A stretch of 64,000 nucleotides of DNA from JALNZF01 sp964447405 (GTDB taxonomy: Bacteria; Nitrospirota; UBA9217), in the NCBI GenBank assembly GCA_964447405.1, contig CAYUSP010000004.1, positions 310,001-374,000 on the forward strand, given 5' to 3'. The notes beneath the pieces are model-generated. The model was not told the DNA's origin, did no database searches, and worked only from the letters and a program-made list of their open reading frames with translations. Positions 44,038-52,867 of the stretch are shown here, piece by piece. Position numbers and translations under genes: made by a program. Position 1 is the stretch's first letter; each line of letters begins with the position of its first letter.

Positions 44038-45048
44038 TTATTGCACGCCGTTCGCCTTCCAATATGCCTGTACTTTTGCCTTGAGCGATTTCGGAAGAGG
44101 CACATACACAAGCTCCTTCGCCTTGGCATCGCCGTTCTTGAACGCCCAATCAAAGAACTTGACGACCTTCACATTGGAATCCTTTTTTTCTTTACCAAGC
44201 AGGATGAACGTTGCGCCCGCGATCGGCCAGGAAGTCTTGCCCGGCGCGTCGGTAAGCCAGAGAAAAAAATCCTTCTTCGGATCGAAATCGCCAGTCTCGG
44301 CAGCATCCGCAAAGCTGTCAAAGCTTGGCGCCACGAACGTGCCAGCGCGGTTCTTCAGGACCGCATGGGTCATATTGTTCTGCTTGGCATACGCGAATTC
44401 CACATAGCCGATGGAGTTTGCCTGCTGCTGAACATAATTGGCTACCCCTTCGTTCCCTTTTCCACCGATGCCAGCGGGCCAGCTTACAGAGGTTCCTGTG
44501 CCGATCTTTTCCTTCCAGACCGGACACACCTTGGTCAGATAGTCGGTAAAAATGGCGGTTGTGCCCGAACCGTCAGAGCGATGGACCACGGTAATTGCAC
44601 TACCGGGCAAGTTCAGTTTGGGATTCAGGGCCTTGATCTTCTGATCGTTCCAATGCTTGATCTCGCCAAGATAGATCCTGCACACGGTATCAGCATCAAG
44701 TTTCAACTCGCCCGACTTGATGCTCGCCAGATTGACTACGGGTACGACACCACCTATGACAGCCGGAAACTGGAGCAGGTTGCCCTTGGCAAGCTCCTCC
44801 GGCGTGAGGGGCTTGTCCGAGGCACCGAAGTCTACTGTCCGTTCGGTGACCTGCTTGATGCCGCCGCCCGACCCGATAGACTGATAGTTGAGCTTCATGC
44901 CGGTTATCTTGTTGTATTCATTGGCCCATGCCGAGTACACAGGATAGGGGAACGTGGCGCCTGCGCCGTTCAGCATCTCTTCGGCCTGCGCCTGGTTGAA
45001 TGACAGCATACCTATCAAGAGCAATGTGATTGTTGTTATTCGTTTCAT
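44038..45048 (-). CDS. pstS: Periplasmic phosphate-binding protein PstS
   Basis: 336 residues with a Sec signal peptide (ITTITLLLIGMLSFNQAQA). GAGATFPYPVYSAWANEY, SIGSGGGIKQVTERTVDFGA and VHRSDGSGTTAIFTDYL are the phosphate-binding loops of PstS. AAGGAG precedes the ATG. First gene of the pst operon, with a Pho box upstream. Confidence 0.97.
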   Translation of the reverse strand: MKRITTITLLLIGMLSFNQAQAEEMLNGAGATFPYPVYSAWANEYNKITGMKLNYQSIGSGGGIKQVTERTVDFGASDKPLTPEELAKGNLLQFPAVIGGVVPVVNLASIKSGELKLDADTVCRIYLGEIKHWNDQKIKALNPKLNLPGSAITVVHRSDGSGTTAIFTDYLTKVCPVWKEKIGTGTSVSWPAGIGGKGNEGVANYVQQQANSIGYVEFAYAKQNNMTHAVLKNRAGTFVAPSFDSFADAAETGDFDPKKDFFLWLTDAPGKTSWPIAGATFILLGKEKKDSNVKVVKFFDWAFKNGDAKAKELVYVPLPKSLKAKVQAYWKANGVQ

Positions 45049-45341
45049 TTTATTCTCCTTGTCATAGTGTTGGATGAATATGTTATACCGAAGAATTGTT
45101 ACAAGATTATGACAAGTTGATTAAGTTTGCGTTAAACAATTGAGACAGCATACCCTTGATGCTTCCAATTATATCGCGGATGGCAACGCGTTGGCGGTGA
45201 AAGATCATGGCGAGATAAAGATCGTCGCATGGGGGAAATTGATGATGGTATTATCACAATCAGGCCTAGGCGTATTGCAGGATTATGACTCGAGACCACA
45301 AGGATTGATCTATTGACACCACGTTCCCGTGATGAGCCGCA
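45049..45341. other. pstS promoter region
   Basis: 293 bp between the pstS start and the phoR stop. The pstS-proximal 70 bp hold the Pho box and -10. The remainder shows no gene or clear terminator. Confidence 0.5.
45082..45114 (-). promoter_or_regulatory. Pho box and -10 of the pst operon
   Basis: Minus strand TGTCATAATCTTGTAACA (45114-45097) has two TGTMA half-sites 11 bp apart, matching the PhoB box. A TATAAC -10 hexamer (45087-45082) follows 9 nt later, the spacing used by PhoB-activated promoters. Confidence 0.75.
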
Positions 45342-47081
45342 TCAACTTGCATACAATCTCACCTTCGTCCCCTTTTCCACCCTACTCTCGATCTGCATAT
45401 CCCATCCATGGGCTTTAACCAAATGTTTGACAATAGCCAGCCCGAGCCCGGTGCCGCCCATCTTCCTTGACCGCGCGGCATCTACACGGAAAAACCGCTC
45501 GCCTAGTCGCGGCAGATATTTCTCCTGTATTCCGATACCTGTATCTTCGATGAAGATACAGGATTTATCGTTTTCCATCCGGACGCCGATCGTAACTCCT
45601 CCGGCCTCGGTAAATTTTATCGCATTGTCCAGGAGATTCGTAAGCACTTGAATAAGCTTATCCCTATCTGCCGTGAGAGTAATCGGATTCATGGGAATAT
45701 CGACTTTCAGAAACAGATTCTTTTCCGCGGCTTTGGACCGCAGTAAGGCAAGAACTTGTTCGATTGCGTCCTTGACGTCGACCGGGGATTTCTCAATCTT
45801 GATGATACCGAGTTCTATCCTGGAGATCGCCATAAGGTCGTCCACGAGGTTGTTGATCCGTTCGCTGTTCGCTTTGATGATCCTCAGGAATTTTTCCGCA
45901 TGCTCCGCATCATGCAAAGCGCCCTCAAGCAGGGTTTCCGCAAAACCCTTGATCGCGGTGATCGGCGTTTTGATCTCATGGGAAATGTTCGCGACAAAAT
46001 CCTTGCGTGCCTGCTCGAGCTTTTTAAGCTGCGTGATGTCGTGCAATATAATGATAAAACCGGACAACGTCCTTTCCCTGGAGGAGAGCGGCGAGACCAT
46101 TGCGGTGAAATAGCGTTCCTCGGGATAATCCAAACTCAGTTCGCTGACACCGGGCATATGATCCCTGCGCGCCTCTTCCATGAGGGAAAGAAAATGCGGA
46201 TTTCGTATGACTTCAAACACCTGTTTTCCAAGCATCGAGAGCCCACCGAAATAATTTGACGCGGCAGCGCTCGCAAGCTGGATCACCCCGTTCGAATCGA
46301 GAATCAGAAGAACATCAGGGACACTTCTCAGGATCTCCTGCAGCCGTCTTCTTTCATCTTCGTTTACGGAGATGCTTTTTTGCAGCTCCCCTGACATCGT
46401 ATTCAGGCTTTCGGCAATCTCGTCAAACTCTCCGGCGCGTTCAAAATAAAGCTTGTTCACGATCGCGCCGCCCGCAAGCGTTCGTGAAAAATCTCCGATC
46501 TGCTTTGTCAGCCTCCTGATGCGCTCCAACTGGCCAAAAGCGAACAGGCCGCTCGCAAGCAGAATCGCGATGACTACTCCGATGATCTTGGATCTCAAGG
46601 AATTGATCGAGGCATTTACCCGCGTGAGCTGCATGCTGAGACGGATAATGCCGGCAGGAACACCGGTACGATCGATTCGCTTTGCAACATAAAGCTGGTC
46701 GTCATGCAGGGTCCCGCTGTATCGCGTGAACATGCCGATACCATACAGGAGGGCTTGCTGGATCTCCGGACGGTCCGCGTGATTGTCCATGAGGGAGGAC
46801 GTGGTGTCGGAATCCCCGAGAACCTTTCCTTCGAGGGAGATTATGGTTACCCGAAAACCGGTTTGCTCCTTGAACTGTTTGCAGAGGTTGTCCAGGGGGG
46901 ATAAGTTCTTAAACGAGACGTCATTGGAGATAAGTGATGCCTGAGAAAGGAGGTGGTCCCGCAGGTCGCTGATATGACTGCTTCGCACGGTGTCGGTAAT
47001 GAAAATTTCTATAAAGACGATCGCGGCAAGCATCAGGAGCGCATAGAGCAGGAATATCCTGCTGAAGAGGCGTTTCTTCAT
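45342..47081 (-). CDS. phoR: Phosphate regulon sensor histidine kinase PhoR
   Basis: 579 residues: TM1 near 8-28, periplasmic domain of about 130 residues (EQTGFRVTIISLEGKVLGDS), TM2 near 165-185, HAMP-like region, PAS domain (about 245-340), HisKA with ISHEIKTPITAIKGFAETLL and HATPase with NLLDNAIKF, DTGIGI and GTGLGLAIV. The periplasmic part makes it the larger, Gram-positive-like or deltaproteobacterial PhoR form. Its ATG overlaps the phoB stop. It phosphorylates PhoB when phosphate is low. Confidence 0.93.
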   Translation of the reverse strand: MKKRLFSRIFLLYALLMLAAIVFIEIFITDTVRSSHISDLRDHLLSQASLISNDVSFKNLSPLDNLCKQFKEQTGFRVTIISLEGKVLGDSDTTSSLMDNHADRPEIQQALLYGIGMFTRYSGTLHDDQLYVAKRIDRTGVPAGIIRLSMQLTRVNASINSLRSKIIGVVIAILLASGLFAFGQLERIRRLTKQIGDFSRTLAGGAIVNKLYFERAGEFDEIAESLNTMSGELQKSISVNEDERRRLQEILRSVPDVLLILDSNGVIQLASAAASNYFGGLSMLGKQVFEVIRNPHFLSLMEEARRDHMPGVSELSLDYPEERYFTAMVSPLSSRERTLSGFIIILHDITQLKKLEQARKDFVANISHEIKTPITAIKGFAETLLEGALHDAEHAEKFLRIIKANSERINNLVDDLMAISRIELGIIKIEKSPVDVKDAIEQVLALLRSKAAEKNLFLKVDIPMNPITLTADRDKLIQVLTNLLDNAIKFTEAGGVTIGVRMENDKSCIFIEDTGIGIQEKYLPRLGERFFRVDAARSRKMGGTGLGLAIVKHLVKAHGWDMQIESRVEKGTKVRLYAS

Positions 47082-47773
47082 AATTCCCCATCCACATAGT
47101 AACCAACCCCCCGCCGGGTCTTTATGTACGCCGGAGCCGCAGGATCATCCTCGATCTGGGTCCTGAGCCTTCGTATATGGACATCAACAGTCCTGGGTTC
47201 AATAAAGGCCTCCCCCTTCCATACCGCATCAACAAGCTGCTCACGGCTGAAAACCTTGCCTTTTCTTTCAACGAGATAAACCAGTATTTTAAATTCTGTT
47301 GCACTGAGGTCCAGCGGGATTTTGCCCTTGGTTACTCCGTGGGTTTCCAGATTGATGAGAAGACTCCCTATCTGGATGGTTTTTTCAGTTGAAGCCTTGT
47401 CTCCGGATCTTCTGAGCACCGCCTTTATGCGCGCAACGAGTTCTCTCGAACTGAACGGCTTTGTCATATAATCATCAGCGCCGCTTTCCAGTCCGACAAC
47501 CCTGTCCACCTCATCCCCCTTTGCGGTAAGCATGATGATGGGTGTTTCGGCGGTTTTGGGATCGTTTCTGATAATGCGGCAAAGCTCCACTCCCTGCAAG
47601 CCGGGGAGCATGAGGTCAAGAACCACCAGATCATACCTTTCTTTTCTGATTTTCCTGAGTGCTTCTTCGCCGTCAGAAGCGGTGGTGACCCTGAAACCGT
47701 CTTTTTTCAAATTGTACGATACGAGGTCAACAATATCGGGTTCATCATCGACGATCAGAATTTTATTATGCAT
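47078..47773 (-). CDS. phoB: Phosphate regulon response regulator PhoB (OmpR family)
   Basis: 231 residues from ATG 47773, the family length; a TTG 12 codons earlier has a C-rich upstream and no ribosome-binding site. Receiver domain with VDDEPDIVDLVSYNL, LVVLDLMLPGLQGVELCRII and MTKPFSSREL, then a winged helix (FKILVYLVERKGKVFSREQL, VDVHIRRLRTQIE, TRRGVGYYVDG). It should bind the Pho box before pstS. A weak 11-bp repeat of TTA(C/A)AT type just upstream could allow autoregulation. Confidence 0.94.
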   Translation of the reverse strand: MHNKILIVDDEPDIVDLVSYNLKKDGFRVTTASDGEEALRKIRKERYDLVVLDLMLPGLQGVELCRIIRNDPKTAETPIIMLTAKGDEVDRVVGLESGADDYMTKPFSSRELVARIKAVLRRSGDKASTEKTIQIGSLLINLETHGVTKGKIPLDLSATEFKILVYLVERKGKVFSREQLVDAVWKGEAFIEPRTVDVHIRRLRTQIEDDPAAPAYIKTRRGVGYYVDGEL

Positions 47774-47943
47774 AAACGTAGTTATACATTTATCTTCATG
47801 AGAATTCAAGGGGGGCGGGGGAATTTAACGGAAATGTAACATGAGCAGCAGTGTACTAAAACAGGTTAATAAAATCGGGGGTAAAGCTATCCGCTACCTA
47901 CAGGGAAAGAAGTTGCGAGAGATTCGGTATTCTATTGAATTGA

Positions 47944-47979
47944 TCAAAAGAAAAGGAGCTACCGGAAACCGGTAACTCC
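47944..47979 (-). terminator. Rho-independent terminator after tRNA-Glu
   Basis: GGAGCTACCGG (47955-47965) and CCGGTAACTCC (47969-47979) pair at 10 of 11 positions with an AAA loop; on the minus strand TTTTCTTTTG follows. Confidence 0.9.
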
Positions 47980-47989
47980 ATGATTTGAA

Positions 47990-48067
47990 TGGCGTCCCCA
48001 GGGGGATTCGAACCCCCGTTATCGCCGTGAAAGGGCGGTGTCCTGGGCCAGACTAGACGATGGGGAC
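47990..48067 (-). tRNA. tRNA-Glu (anticodon TTC)
   Basis: Minus strand GTCCCCATCGTCTAGTCTGG begins a full cloverleaf. Anticodon loop CTTTCAC gives TTC. The T arm is GGGGGTTCGAATCCCCC, the acceptor TGGGGAC pairs with GTCCCCA, and GCCA is encoded. Confidence 0.97.
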
Positions 48068-48074
48068 TTATTTA

Positions 48075-48139
48075 AGCTTGGAGTGTGGAGTTCAGCGTTA
48101 CCTGCATTCGCTCCCAACTCATCACTCACAACTCATACC
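48075..48139. repeat. GGAGT/ACTCC-type inverted repeat between the tRNA genes
   Basis: Left GCTTGGAGTGTGGAGTTCAG and right CTCCCAACTCATCACTCACA carry degenerate GGAGTT units in inverted orientation, related to the CCGAACTC family. Confidence 0.4.
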
Positions 48140-48149
48140 TGCAGTAACA

Positions 48150-48225
48150 TGGTGAGCCGGCTGGGACTCGAACCCAGGACACCCGCCTTAAAAGGGCGGT
48201 GCTCTACCAACTGAGCTACCGGCCC
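48150..48225 (-). tRNA. tRNA-Lys (anticodon TTT)
   Basis: Minus strand GGGCCGGTAGCTCAGTTGGT starts the gene. Anticodon stem-loop CCGCC-CTTTTAA-GGCGG gives TTT. T arm CTGGGTTCGAGTCCCAG, and ACCA encoded at the 3' end. Confidence 0.97.
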
Positions 48226-48383
48226 GCGACCAACGCGCGAAGAGGCGTATATTATCAGAGATGCACGCTTCGTGTCAATAGATAATCCATACTATCAGGG
48301 AACAGAGCGATGCATCCGTGCTCGTTCAGGACGAATACTCCCCTGCGAATTCCGTCTCCGGGGATGTGGCGAATCGTCAGCTG

Positions 48384-49688
48384 TTATTTTTTTATCGTCT
48401 TCTTGAACGGCTGCTCCAGGATGATGGTCTCATCCCTGCGCGGCCCCGTGGAAATGATCGTGGGTTTGACGCCGCAGAGTTTGCAGAGCTTTTCCACGTA
48501 GGCGCGGGCTTTTTTCGGAAGGTCATCGTACTTCTTTATCCCGATGGTGGTCTGTTTCCAGCCCGGCATGGTGATATACTGCGGCACCCCTTTTTCGAGC
48601 ACCGCGAGTTCGGAAGGCATTTCTTCGTACAGCTTTCCCCTATACTTGTAGCCCACACAGATCTTGAGTTCATCGAGCGCATCAAGCACATCGAGCTTCG
48701 TAATCGCCGCGCTGGTCATACCGTTCACACGCACCGCGTGGCGAATGACGAGGGTATCGGCCCAGCCGCACCGCCGGGCCCTGCCAGTCGTGGCCCCGTA
48801 CTCCTTGCCGCGCGCGCGAAGCAGCTCGCCTAGAGCGTTTTCCTGCTCCGTGGGGAATGGACCGCTTCCCACGCGGGTCGTGTAGGCTTTCACGATACCC
48901 ATAATTTCGGTGATCGCATTCGGCCCGATGCCGAGGCCGGTACAGGCGCCGCCCGCCGTAGGGCTCGACGAGGTCACGAACGGATAGGTCCCGTGGTCGA
49001 CATCAAGATGTGTGCCCTGCGCGCCTTCGGCAAGAATCTTCCTGTTTTTGGCAATCCCGTCGTTCAGGAACAAGGTCGTATCGGCGATATATTTTTTCAG
49101 GCGCTTCGCATACGCCATGTACTCCTCATACATCTGGTCCAGTTGCACCAAGGGAGCATTATAGAACCGCTCGAGCAGAAAGTTCGCTTCTCCGGTATTG
49201 ACCGCAAGTTTGTCGCGGAATACCGCCGGGTCCAACAGATCGGCCATTCTGATGCCCTTGCGGTTGACCTTGTCGGCATACGCCGGACCGATTCCGCGGC
49301 CCGTGGTGCCGATCTTCCTGCTGCCCTTGTGCTTCTCGCTCGCGATATCAAGCGCCTGATGGTACGGCATGATCAGATGCGCGTTCTTGCTGATAAGCAG
49401 GCTCTCATCAAACCTGATTCCCCGCTTTTTGAGACCGTCCAGTTCCTCGAGCAGTGCGGCGGGGTCCACGACCACGCCGTTCCCGATGATGCACTTCTTG
49501 CCCTTATGCAGGATTCCCGAAGGGATCAGATGCAGGATAAACTCGTCCATGCCCACGACCACGGTATGGCCGGCATTATGTCCGCCCTGATAGCGCGCAA
49601 CAATATCCGCCCGCTCAGTCAGAAGGTCTATGATCTTTCCCTTGCCCTCGTCGCCCCATTGTGCCCCCACAACGACTAATACTGGCAT
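48384..49688 (-). CDS. purA: Adenylosuccinate synthetase
   Basis: 434 residues; AAGGAG before the ATG. GTP-dependent ligation of aspartate to IMP in AMP synthesis. The conserved start VVGAQWGDEGKGKIIDLL (with the catalytic Asp and P-loop), GHNAGHTVV (catalytic His), TTGRGIGPAYADK and RTGRARRCGW-type TTGRARRCGWADT segments identify PurA. It lies downstream of serA on the same strand. Confidence 0.97.
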   Translation of the reverse strand: MPVLVVVGAQWGDEGKGKIIDLLTERADIVARYQGGHNAGHTVVVGMDEFILHLIPSGILHKGKKCIIGNGVVVDPAALLEELDGLKKRGIRFDESLLISKNAHLIMPYHQALDIASEKHKGSRKIGTTGRGIGPAYADKVNRKGIRMADLLDPAVFRDKLAVNTGEANFLLERFYNAPLVQLDQMYEEYMAYAKRLKKYIADTTLFLNDGIAKNRKILAEGAQGTHLDVDHGTYPFVTSSSPTAGGACTGLGIGPNAITEIMGIVKAYTTRVGSGPFPTEQENALGELLRARGKEYGATTGRARRCGWADTLVIRHAVRVNGMTSAAITKLDVLDALDELKICVGYKYRGKLYEEMPSELAVLEKGVPQYITMPGWKQTTIGIKKYDDLPKKARAYVEKLCKLCGVKPTIISTGPRRDETIILEQPFKKTIKK

Positions 49689-49723
49689 TTTTTCTCCTTC
49701 GGAAAATCCGCGTTCCGCATTCG

Positions 49724-51301
49724 TTAGATCTTGATCAATTTCACCGACAACACATTCGGAAGCTGTTTGATCTTCATCATAAGCGCATCGGTCAGCGGGC
49801 TGTCAATGCTCACGACCGACATGGCCATGCCGCCCTGCGTCTCCCTGCCGAACTGCATGCGCGCGATGTTGATCCCGTTCTGGCCTAAAAGCGTTCCGAT
49901 GCCTCCGATCACGCCGGGTTTGTCGTTATTCATGAGTACGAGCATGTCGCCCTCGGGCACGGTCTCCATCGGGAAGTTGTCCACCTGGATGATCCGCGGC
50001 TCCTTCCTGCTGTTCAGGGTGCCAGCCACGGCGAGGTCCTTCCCTCCGGACTTTATCCTGATGGTGATGAGGCTCGTGTATTCTGTCGTATCGCTGGATT
50101 GGGATACCTTGACCTCGATGCCCCGGTCCTTGGCTATGAGCGGCGCGTTCACATAATTCACGTTCTCGTTCAGGATCGGCGTAAGCAGTCCCTTGAGCGC
50201 CGCCAACGTAATTGGTTCCAGCTTGAGGGCGGACACTTCGCCGCTGTACTCTACCGTAACCTGCGTCAGACCTCCTTCCGAGAGCTGCGCCTGGAACAGG
50301 CCCATGCGCTCCGCAAGGTTGATGTACGGCGAGAGCATGGGAAGCTGGTCCGCGGGCACTGAAGGCACGTTCACCGCGTTCCGCACGGTCCCGGCAATAA
50401 GATAATCGACAATCTGTTCGGCAACTGCCACTGCCACGTTCTCCTGCGCCTCATGCGTGGAAGCGCCAAGGTGCGGCGTCGCGAGGAAATTGTCAAGGGT
50501 CAGGAGCGGATGATTTTCCGGCGGCTCTTTCTCGAACACGTCAAAAGCTGCCGCCGCAACCCTGCCGCTCTTGAGCGCCTCGTACAGGTCCTGCTCGTTC
50601 ACAATGCCGCCGCGCGCGCAATTGATGATCCGCACATTGTTCTTCATCTGGGCGATCGTGTCCTTGTTGATGAGGTTTGCCGTTTCCTTGGTCTTGGGCG
50701 TGTGGATCGTGATGAAATCAGCGCGTTTGTAGATCGAAGGCAGATCAGCGAGTTCTATGCCCAGCGACTTCGCCTTTTCCGTGGAAATGAACGGATCATA
50801 GGCAAGAACTTTCATGCCTAGCGCCAAAGCTCGATTCGCCACCACGCCGCCAATTGCGCCCATGCCGATGACACCGAGGGTTTTGGCGTACAACTCGACG
50901 CCTTCGAACTTCTTCTTTTCCCATTTGCCCGCCTTGAGCGAAGCATATGCCTGGGGGATCATACGTGCACATGCGAACAGCATGCCGATGGTATGCTCGG
51001 CCGTGGTGACCGTGTTGCCGCCCGGCGTATTCATGACCACGACACCTTTTTTGGTTGCAGCGGGGATCTCCACATTGTCCAGCCCGCTGCCGGCGCGGCC
51101 CACAACCTTGAGCTTTGTCGCCTTTTCCAGAAGCCCTGCTGTGACCTTGGTAGCCGAACGGATGATGAGCGCGTCGTAGTCTCCGATGATCTTCTCGATC
51201 TCCTCGACCGAGGTCTTGCTCCGGGCGTCAACTTCGAGTCCGGCCTTTTTTAATATCTCTACACCGATGGGGGAGAGATTGTCACTGATCAGAACCTTCA
51301 T
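49724..51301 (-). CDS. serA: D-3-phosphoglycerate dehydrogenase
   Basis: 525 residues, the long form: substrate/NAD domains (VGRAGSGLDNVEIPAAT, LGVIGMGAIGGVVA, NCARGGIVNEQDL and HLGASTHEAQENVA with the catalytic Arg, Glu and His), then the allosteric substrate-binding domain and a C-terminal ACT domain (LVLMNNDKPGVIGGIGTLLG) that can bind serine. First step of serine synthesis. GAGGAGG before the ATG. It lies directly downstream of the class V aminotransferase, which could supply the next transamination step. Confidence 0.97.
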   Translation of the reverse strand: MKVLISDNLSPIGVEILKKAGLEVDARSKTSVEEIEKIIGDYDALIIRSATKVTAGLLEKATKLKVVGRAGSGLDNVEIPAATKKGVVVMNTPGGNTVTTAEHTIGMLFACARMIPQAYASLKAGKWEKKKFEGVELYAKTLGVIGMGAIGGVVANRALALGMKVLAYDPFISTEKAKSLGIELADLPSIYKRADFITIHTPKTKETANLINKDTIAQMKNNVRIINCARGGIVNEQDLYEALKSGRVAAAAFDVFEKEPPENHPLLTLDNFLATPHLGASTHEAQENVAVAVAEQIVDYLIAGTVRNAVNVPSVPADQLPMLSPYINLAERMGLFQAQLSEGGLTQVTVEYSGEVSALKLEPITLAALKGLLTPILNENVNYVNAPLIAKDRGIEVKVSQSSDTTEYTSLITIRIKSGGKDLAVAGTLNSRKEPRIIQVDNFPMETVPEGDMLVLMNNDKPGVIGGIGTLLGQNGINIARMQFGRETQGGMAMSVVSIDSPLTDALMMKIKQLPNVLSVKLIKI

Positions 51302-51322
51302 GATGCCTCCTCAAACCAATAG

Positions 51323-51414
51323 TAACCACGAATGAACACGGATGGACATGGATAAAATCAAACTCCTCAAATTAGATCGTTTACATCTTTACCATGCTCA
51401 TCCGTGGTTATAAT
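51323..51414. repeat. CACGGATG-family intergenic inverted repeat
   Basis: Left arm AACCACGAATGAACACGGAT then GGACATGGATAAAAT, right arm CATGCTCATCCGTGGTTATAA. They pair imperfectly around about 35 nt in the serA-aminotransferase gap. Confidence 0.65.
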
Positions 51415-51415
51415 T

Positions 51416-52552
51416 TTACTTCATCAATAGTTCCTGCGCCGCTCCCACACCCGTTCCCAGTTTCACGGGGTGCCCCAGGCCCTTAAGCACCATCTCGATG
51501 CCGGCAATGGCCGTGATCACGTCAAACGTATCCGCGAAGCCAAGGTGGGCGATGCGAAATACCTTGCCCTTGAGCTTGTCCTGGCCGCCCGCACCGGTAA
51601 TGCCGTACTTCTCCCGCAGGTTCTTGTAAATCGCCTGGCCGTCAACACCCGCCGGCGACTCGATGGCCGTGAGCGCGTTGCTCGGTGATTCCTTCGGGAA
51701 CAGTTTGAGGCCCAGCGCCTCCGCTCCCGCGCGCGTCGCCCTGGCGAGCTTCGCGTGGCGTGCGAAAACGTTCTCGAGCCCTTCGTCCTGCAGCATTTTA
51801 ATGGAGGCGTTCAGGCCAATGATGAGCGTCACAGGAGACGTCCAGGTCGTCTGGTTCTTGGACAGATTCTCCCGCTCCTTCTTGAAGTTGAAGTAGAACT
51901 TTGGCGTCTTTGCAGAATCAGCCATCTTCCAGGCCTTGTCGCTCACGGACACGAAAGCGAGCCCCGGAGGCAGCATCACACCTTTCTGTGATCCGCCGAT
52001 CACGACGTCGAGTCCCCATTCGTCGGTCCTGATATCATGGGCCACGTGCGCCGAGATCGCGTCAACGACAAAGAGCGCGTCCGTCTTCTTGACGACCGCG
52101 GCGATCGATTTGATGTCATGGTACACACCCGTGGAAGTCTCGTTCGCCTGAACGAACACCGCCTTGATCTTCGGGTTCTTCTTGAGCGCGGCCTCCACCA
52201 GTTCTGGCTTTACCGCATATCCCCATTCCACCAGAACCTCTTCCACCTTCATGCCATAGGCCTGGCAGATCTTGGTCCAGCGTTCGCCGAACTTTCCGCC
52301 GTTCAGTACGAGCACTTCATCACCGGGGCTCAGGAAATTGGTCACGGATCCCACCATGCCGCCGGTGCCGGTGGAGCACAGGATCAGCACGTCATTCTTG
52401 GTCTGGTACAGCCACTGGAGGCCCTTCTTCGCGGAATCGAGCACGGGCAGAAAGTCCGGCGCCCGGTGATGGATGATAGGCATGGCCATTGCCAAAAGCG
52501 CCTCAGGTGGCACAGGTGTTGGGCCGGGAGCCAATAAGTATTTTTTCTGCAT
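51416..52552 (-). CDS. Class V aminotransferase (serine-pyruvate / alanine-glyoxylate type)
   Basis: 378 residues from ATG 52552 (GGAGG 8 nt before). LLAPGPTPVPPEAL opens the protein, CSTGTGGMVGSVTNFLSPGD binds PLP phosphate, and IGGSQKGVMLPPGLAF carries the Schiff-base Lys. Relatives use serine, alanine or phosphoserine with glyoxylate or 2-oxo acids. The tight pairing with serA suggests a role as the phosphoserine or serine transaminase of this organism, which is inference. Confidence 0.9.
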   Translation of the reverse strand: MQKKYLLAPGPTPVPPEALLAMAMPIIHHRAPDFLPVLDSAKKGLQWLYQTKNDVLILCSTGTGGMVGSVTNFLSPGDEVLVLNGGKFGERWTKICQAYGMKVEEVLVEWGYAVKPELVEAALKKNPKIKAVFVQANETSTGVYHDIKSIAAVVKKTDALFVVDAISAHVAHDIRTDEWGLDVVIGGSQKGVMLPPGLAFVSVSDKAWKMADSAKTPKFYFNFKKERENLSKNQTTWTSPVTLIIGLNASIKMLQDEGLENVFARHAKLARATRAGAEALGLKLFPKESPSNALTAIESPAGVDGQAIYKNLREKYGITGAGGQDKLKGKVFRIAHLGFADTFDVITAIAGIEMVLKGLGHPVKLGTGVGAAQELLMK

Positions 52553-52867
52553 GGATGTTCCCTCCAAAATTTTGCGGACACTACGTCCGTCAGATTTTAT
52601 CAAGCATGCTAAAAAAGCGCTGCTGTTTTACAATGATGGTGAATGATGAAAAATTAGAGTCCCGCCGGGACGGGACCTATGCCCGGGGTTGGTGTATCGC
52701 TGGGGTAGTGAGGATGTCTGTGCTGTTTCAAGGGTTTACTGCCTCTCTATCTGATGATTCCAGCCAAAAACCAGTTGACAGTAGCATACGCATCGGAAAA
52801 TTGTCAAGAAAATTGTGCGGCCTTTTCCGGCTGAACAAAACATGGCCTCGCTCTCTGCCGAAAAGGA
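52553..52867. other. 315-bp gap with a candidate terminator
   Basis: No gene seen. It holds a candidate minus-strand terminator (52646-52671) and the aminotransferase promoter region. A 5-bp CGGAC/GTCCG hairpin lies near 52573. Confidence 0.45.
52646..52671 (-). terminator. Candidate terminator downstream of the DUF1573 gene
   Basis: Minus strand GTCCC-GGC-GGGAC followed by TCTAATTTTTC. The stem is only 5 bp and it lies about 200 nt past the gene end. Confidence 0.45.

Noticed and set aside
37455..51414. CRISPR array from the short intergenic repeats
   Set aside because: Units are 6-9 bp, degenerate and inverted, with no regular spacers and no cas genes.
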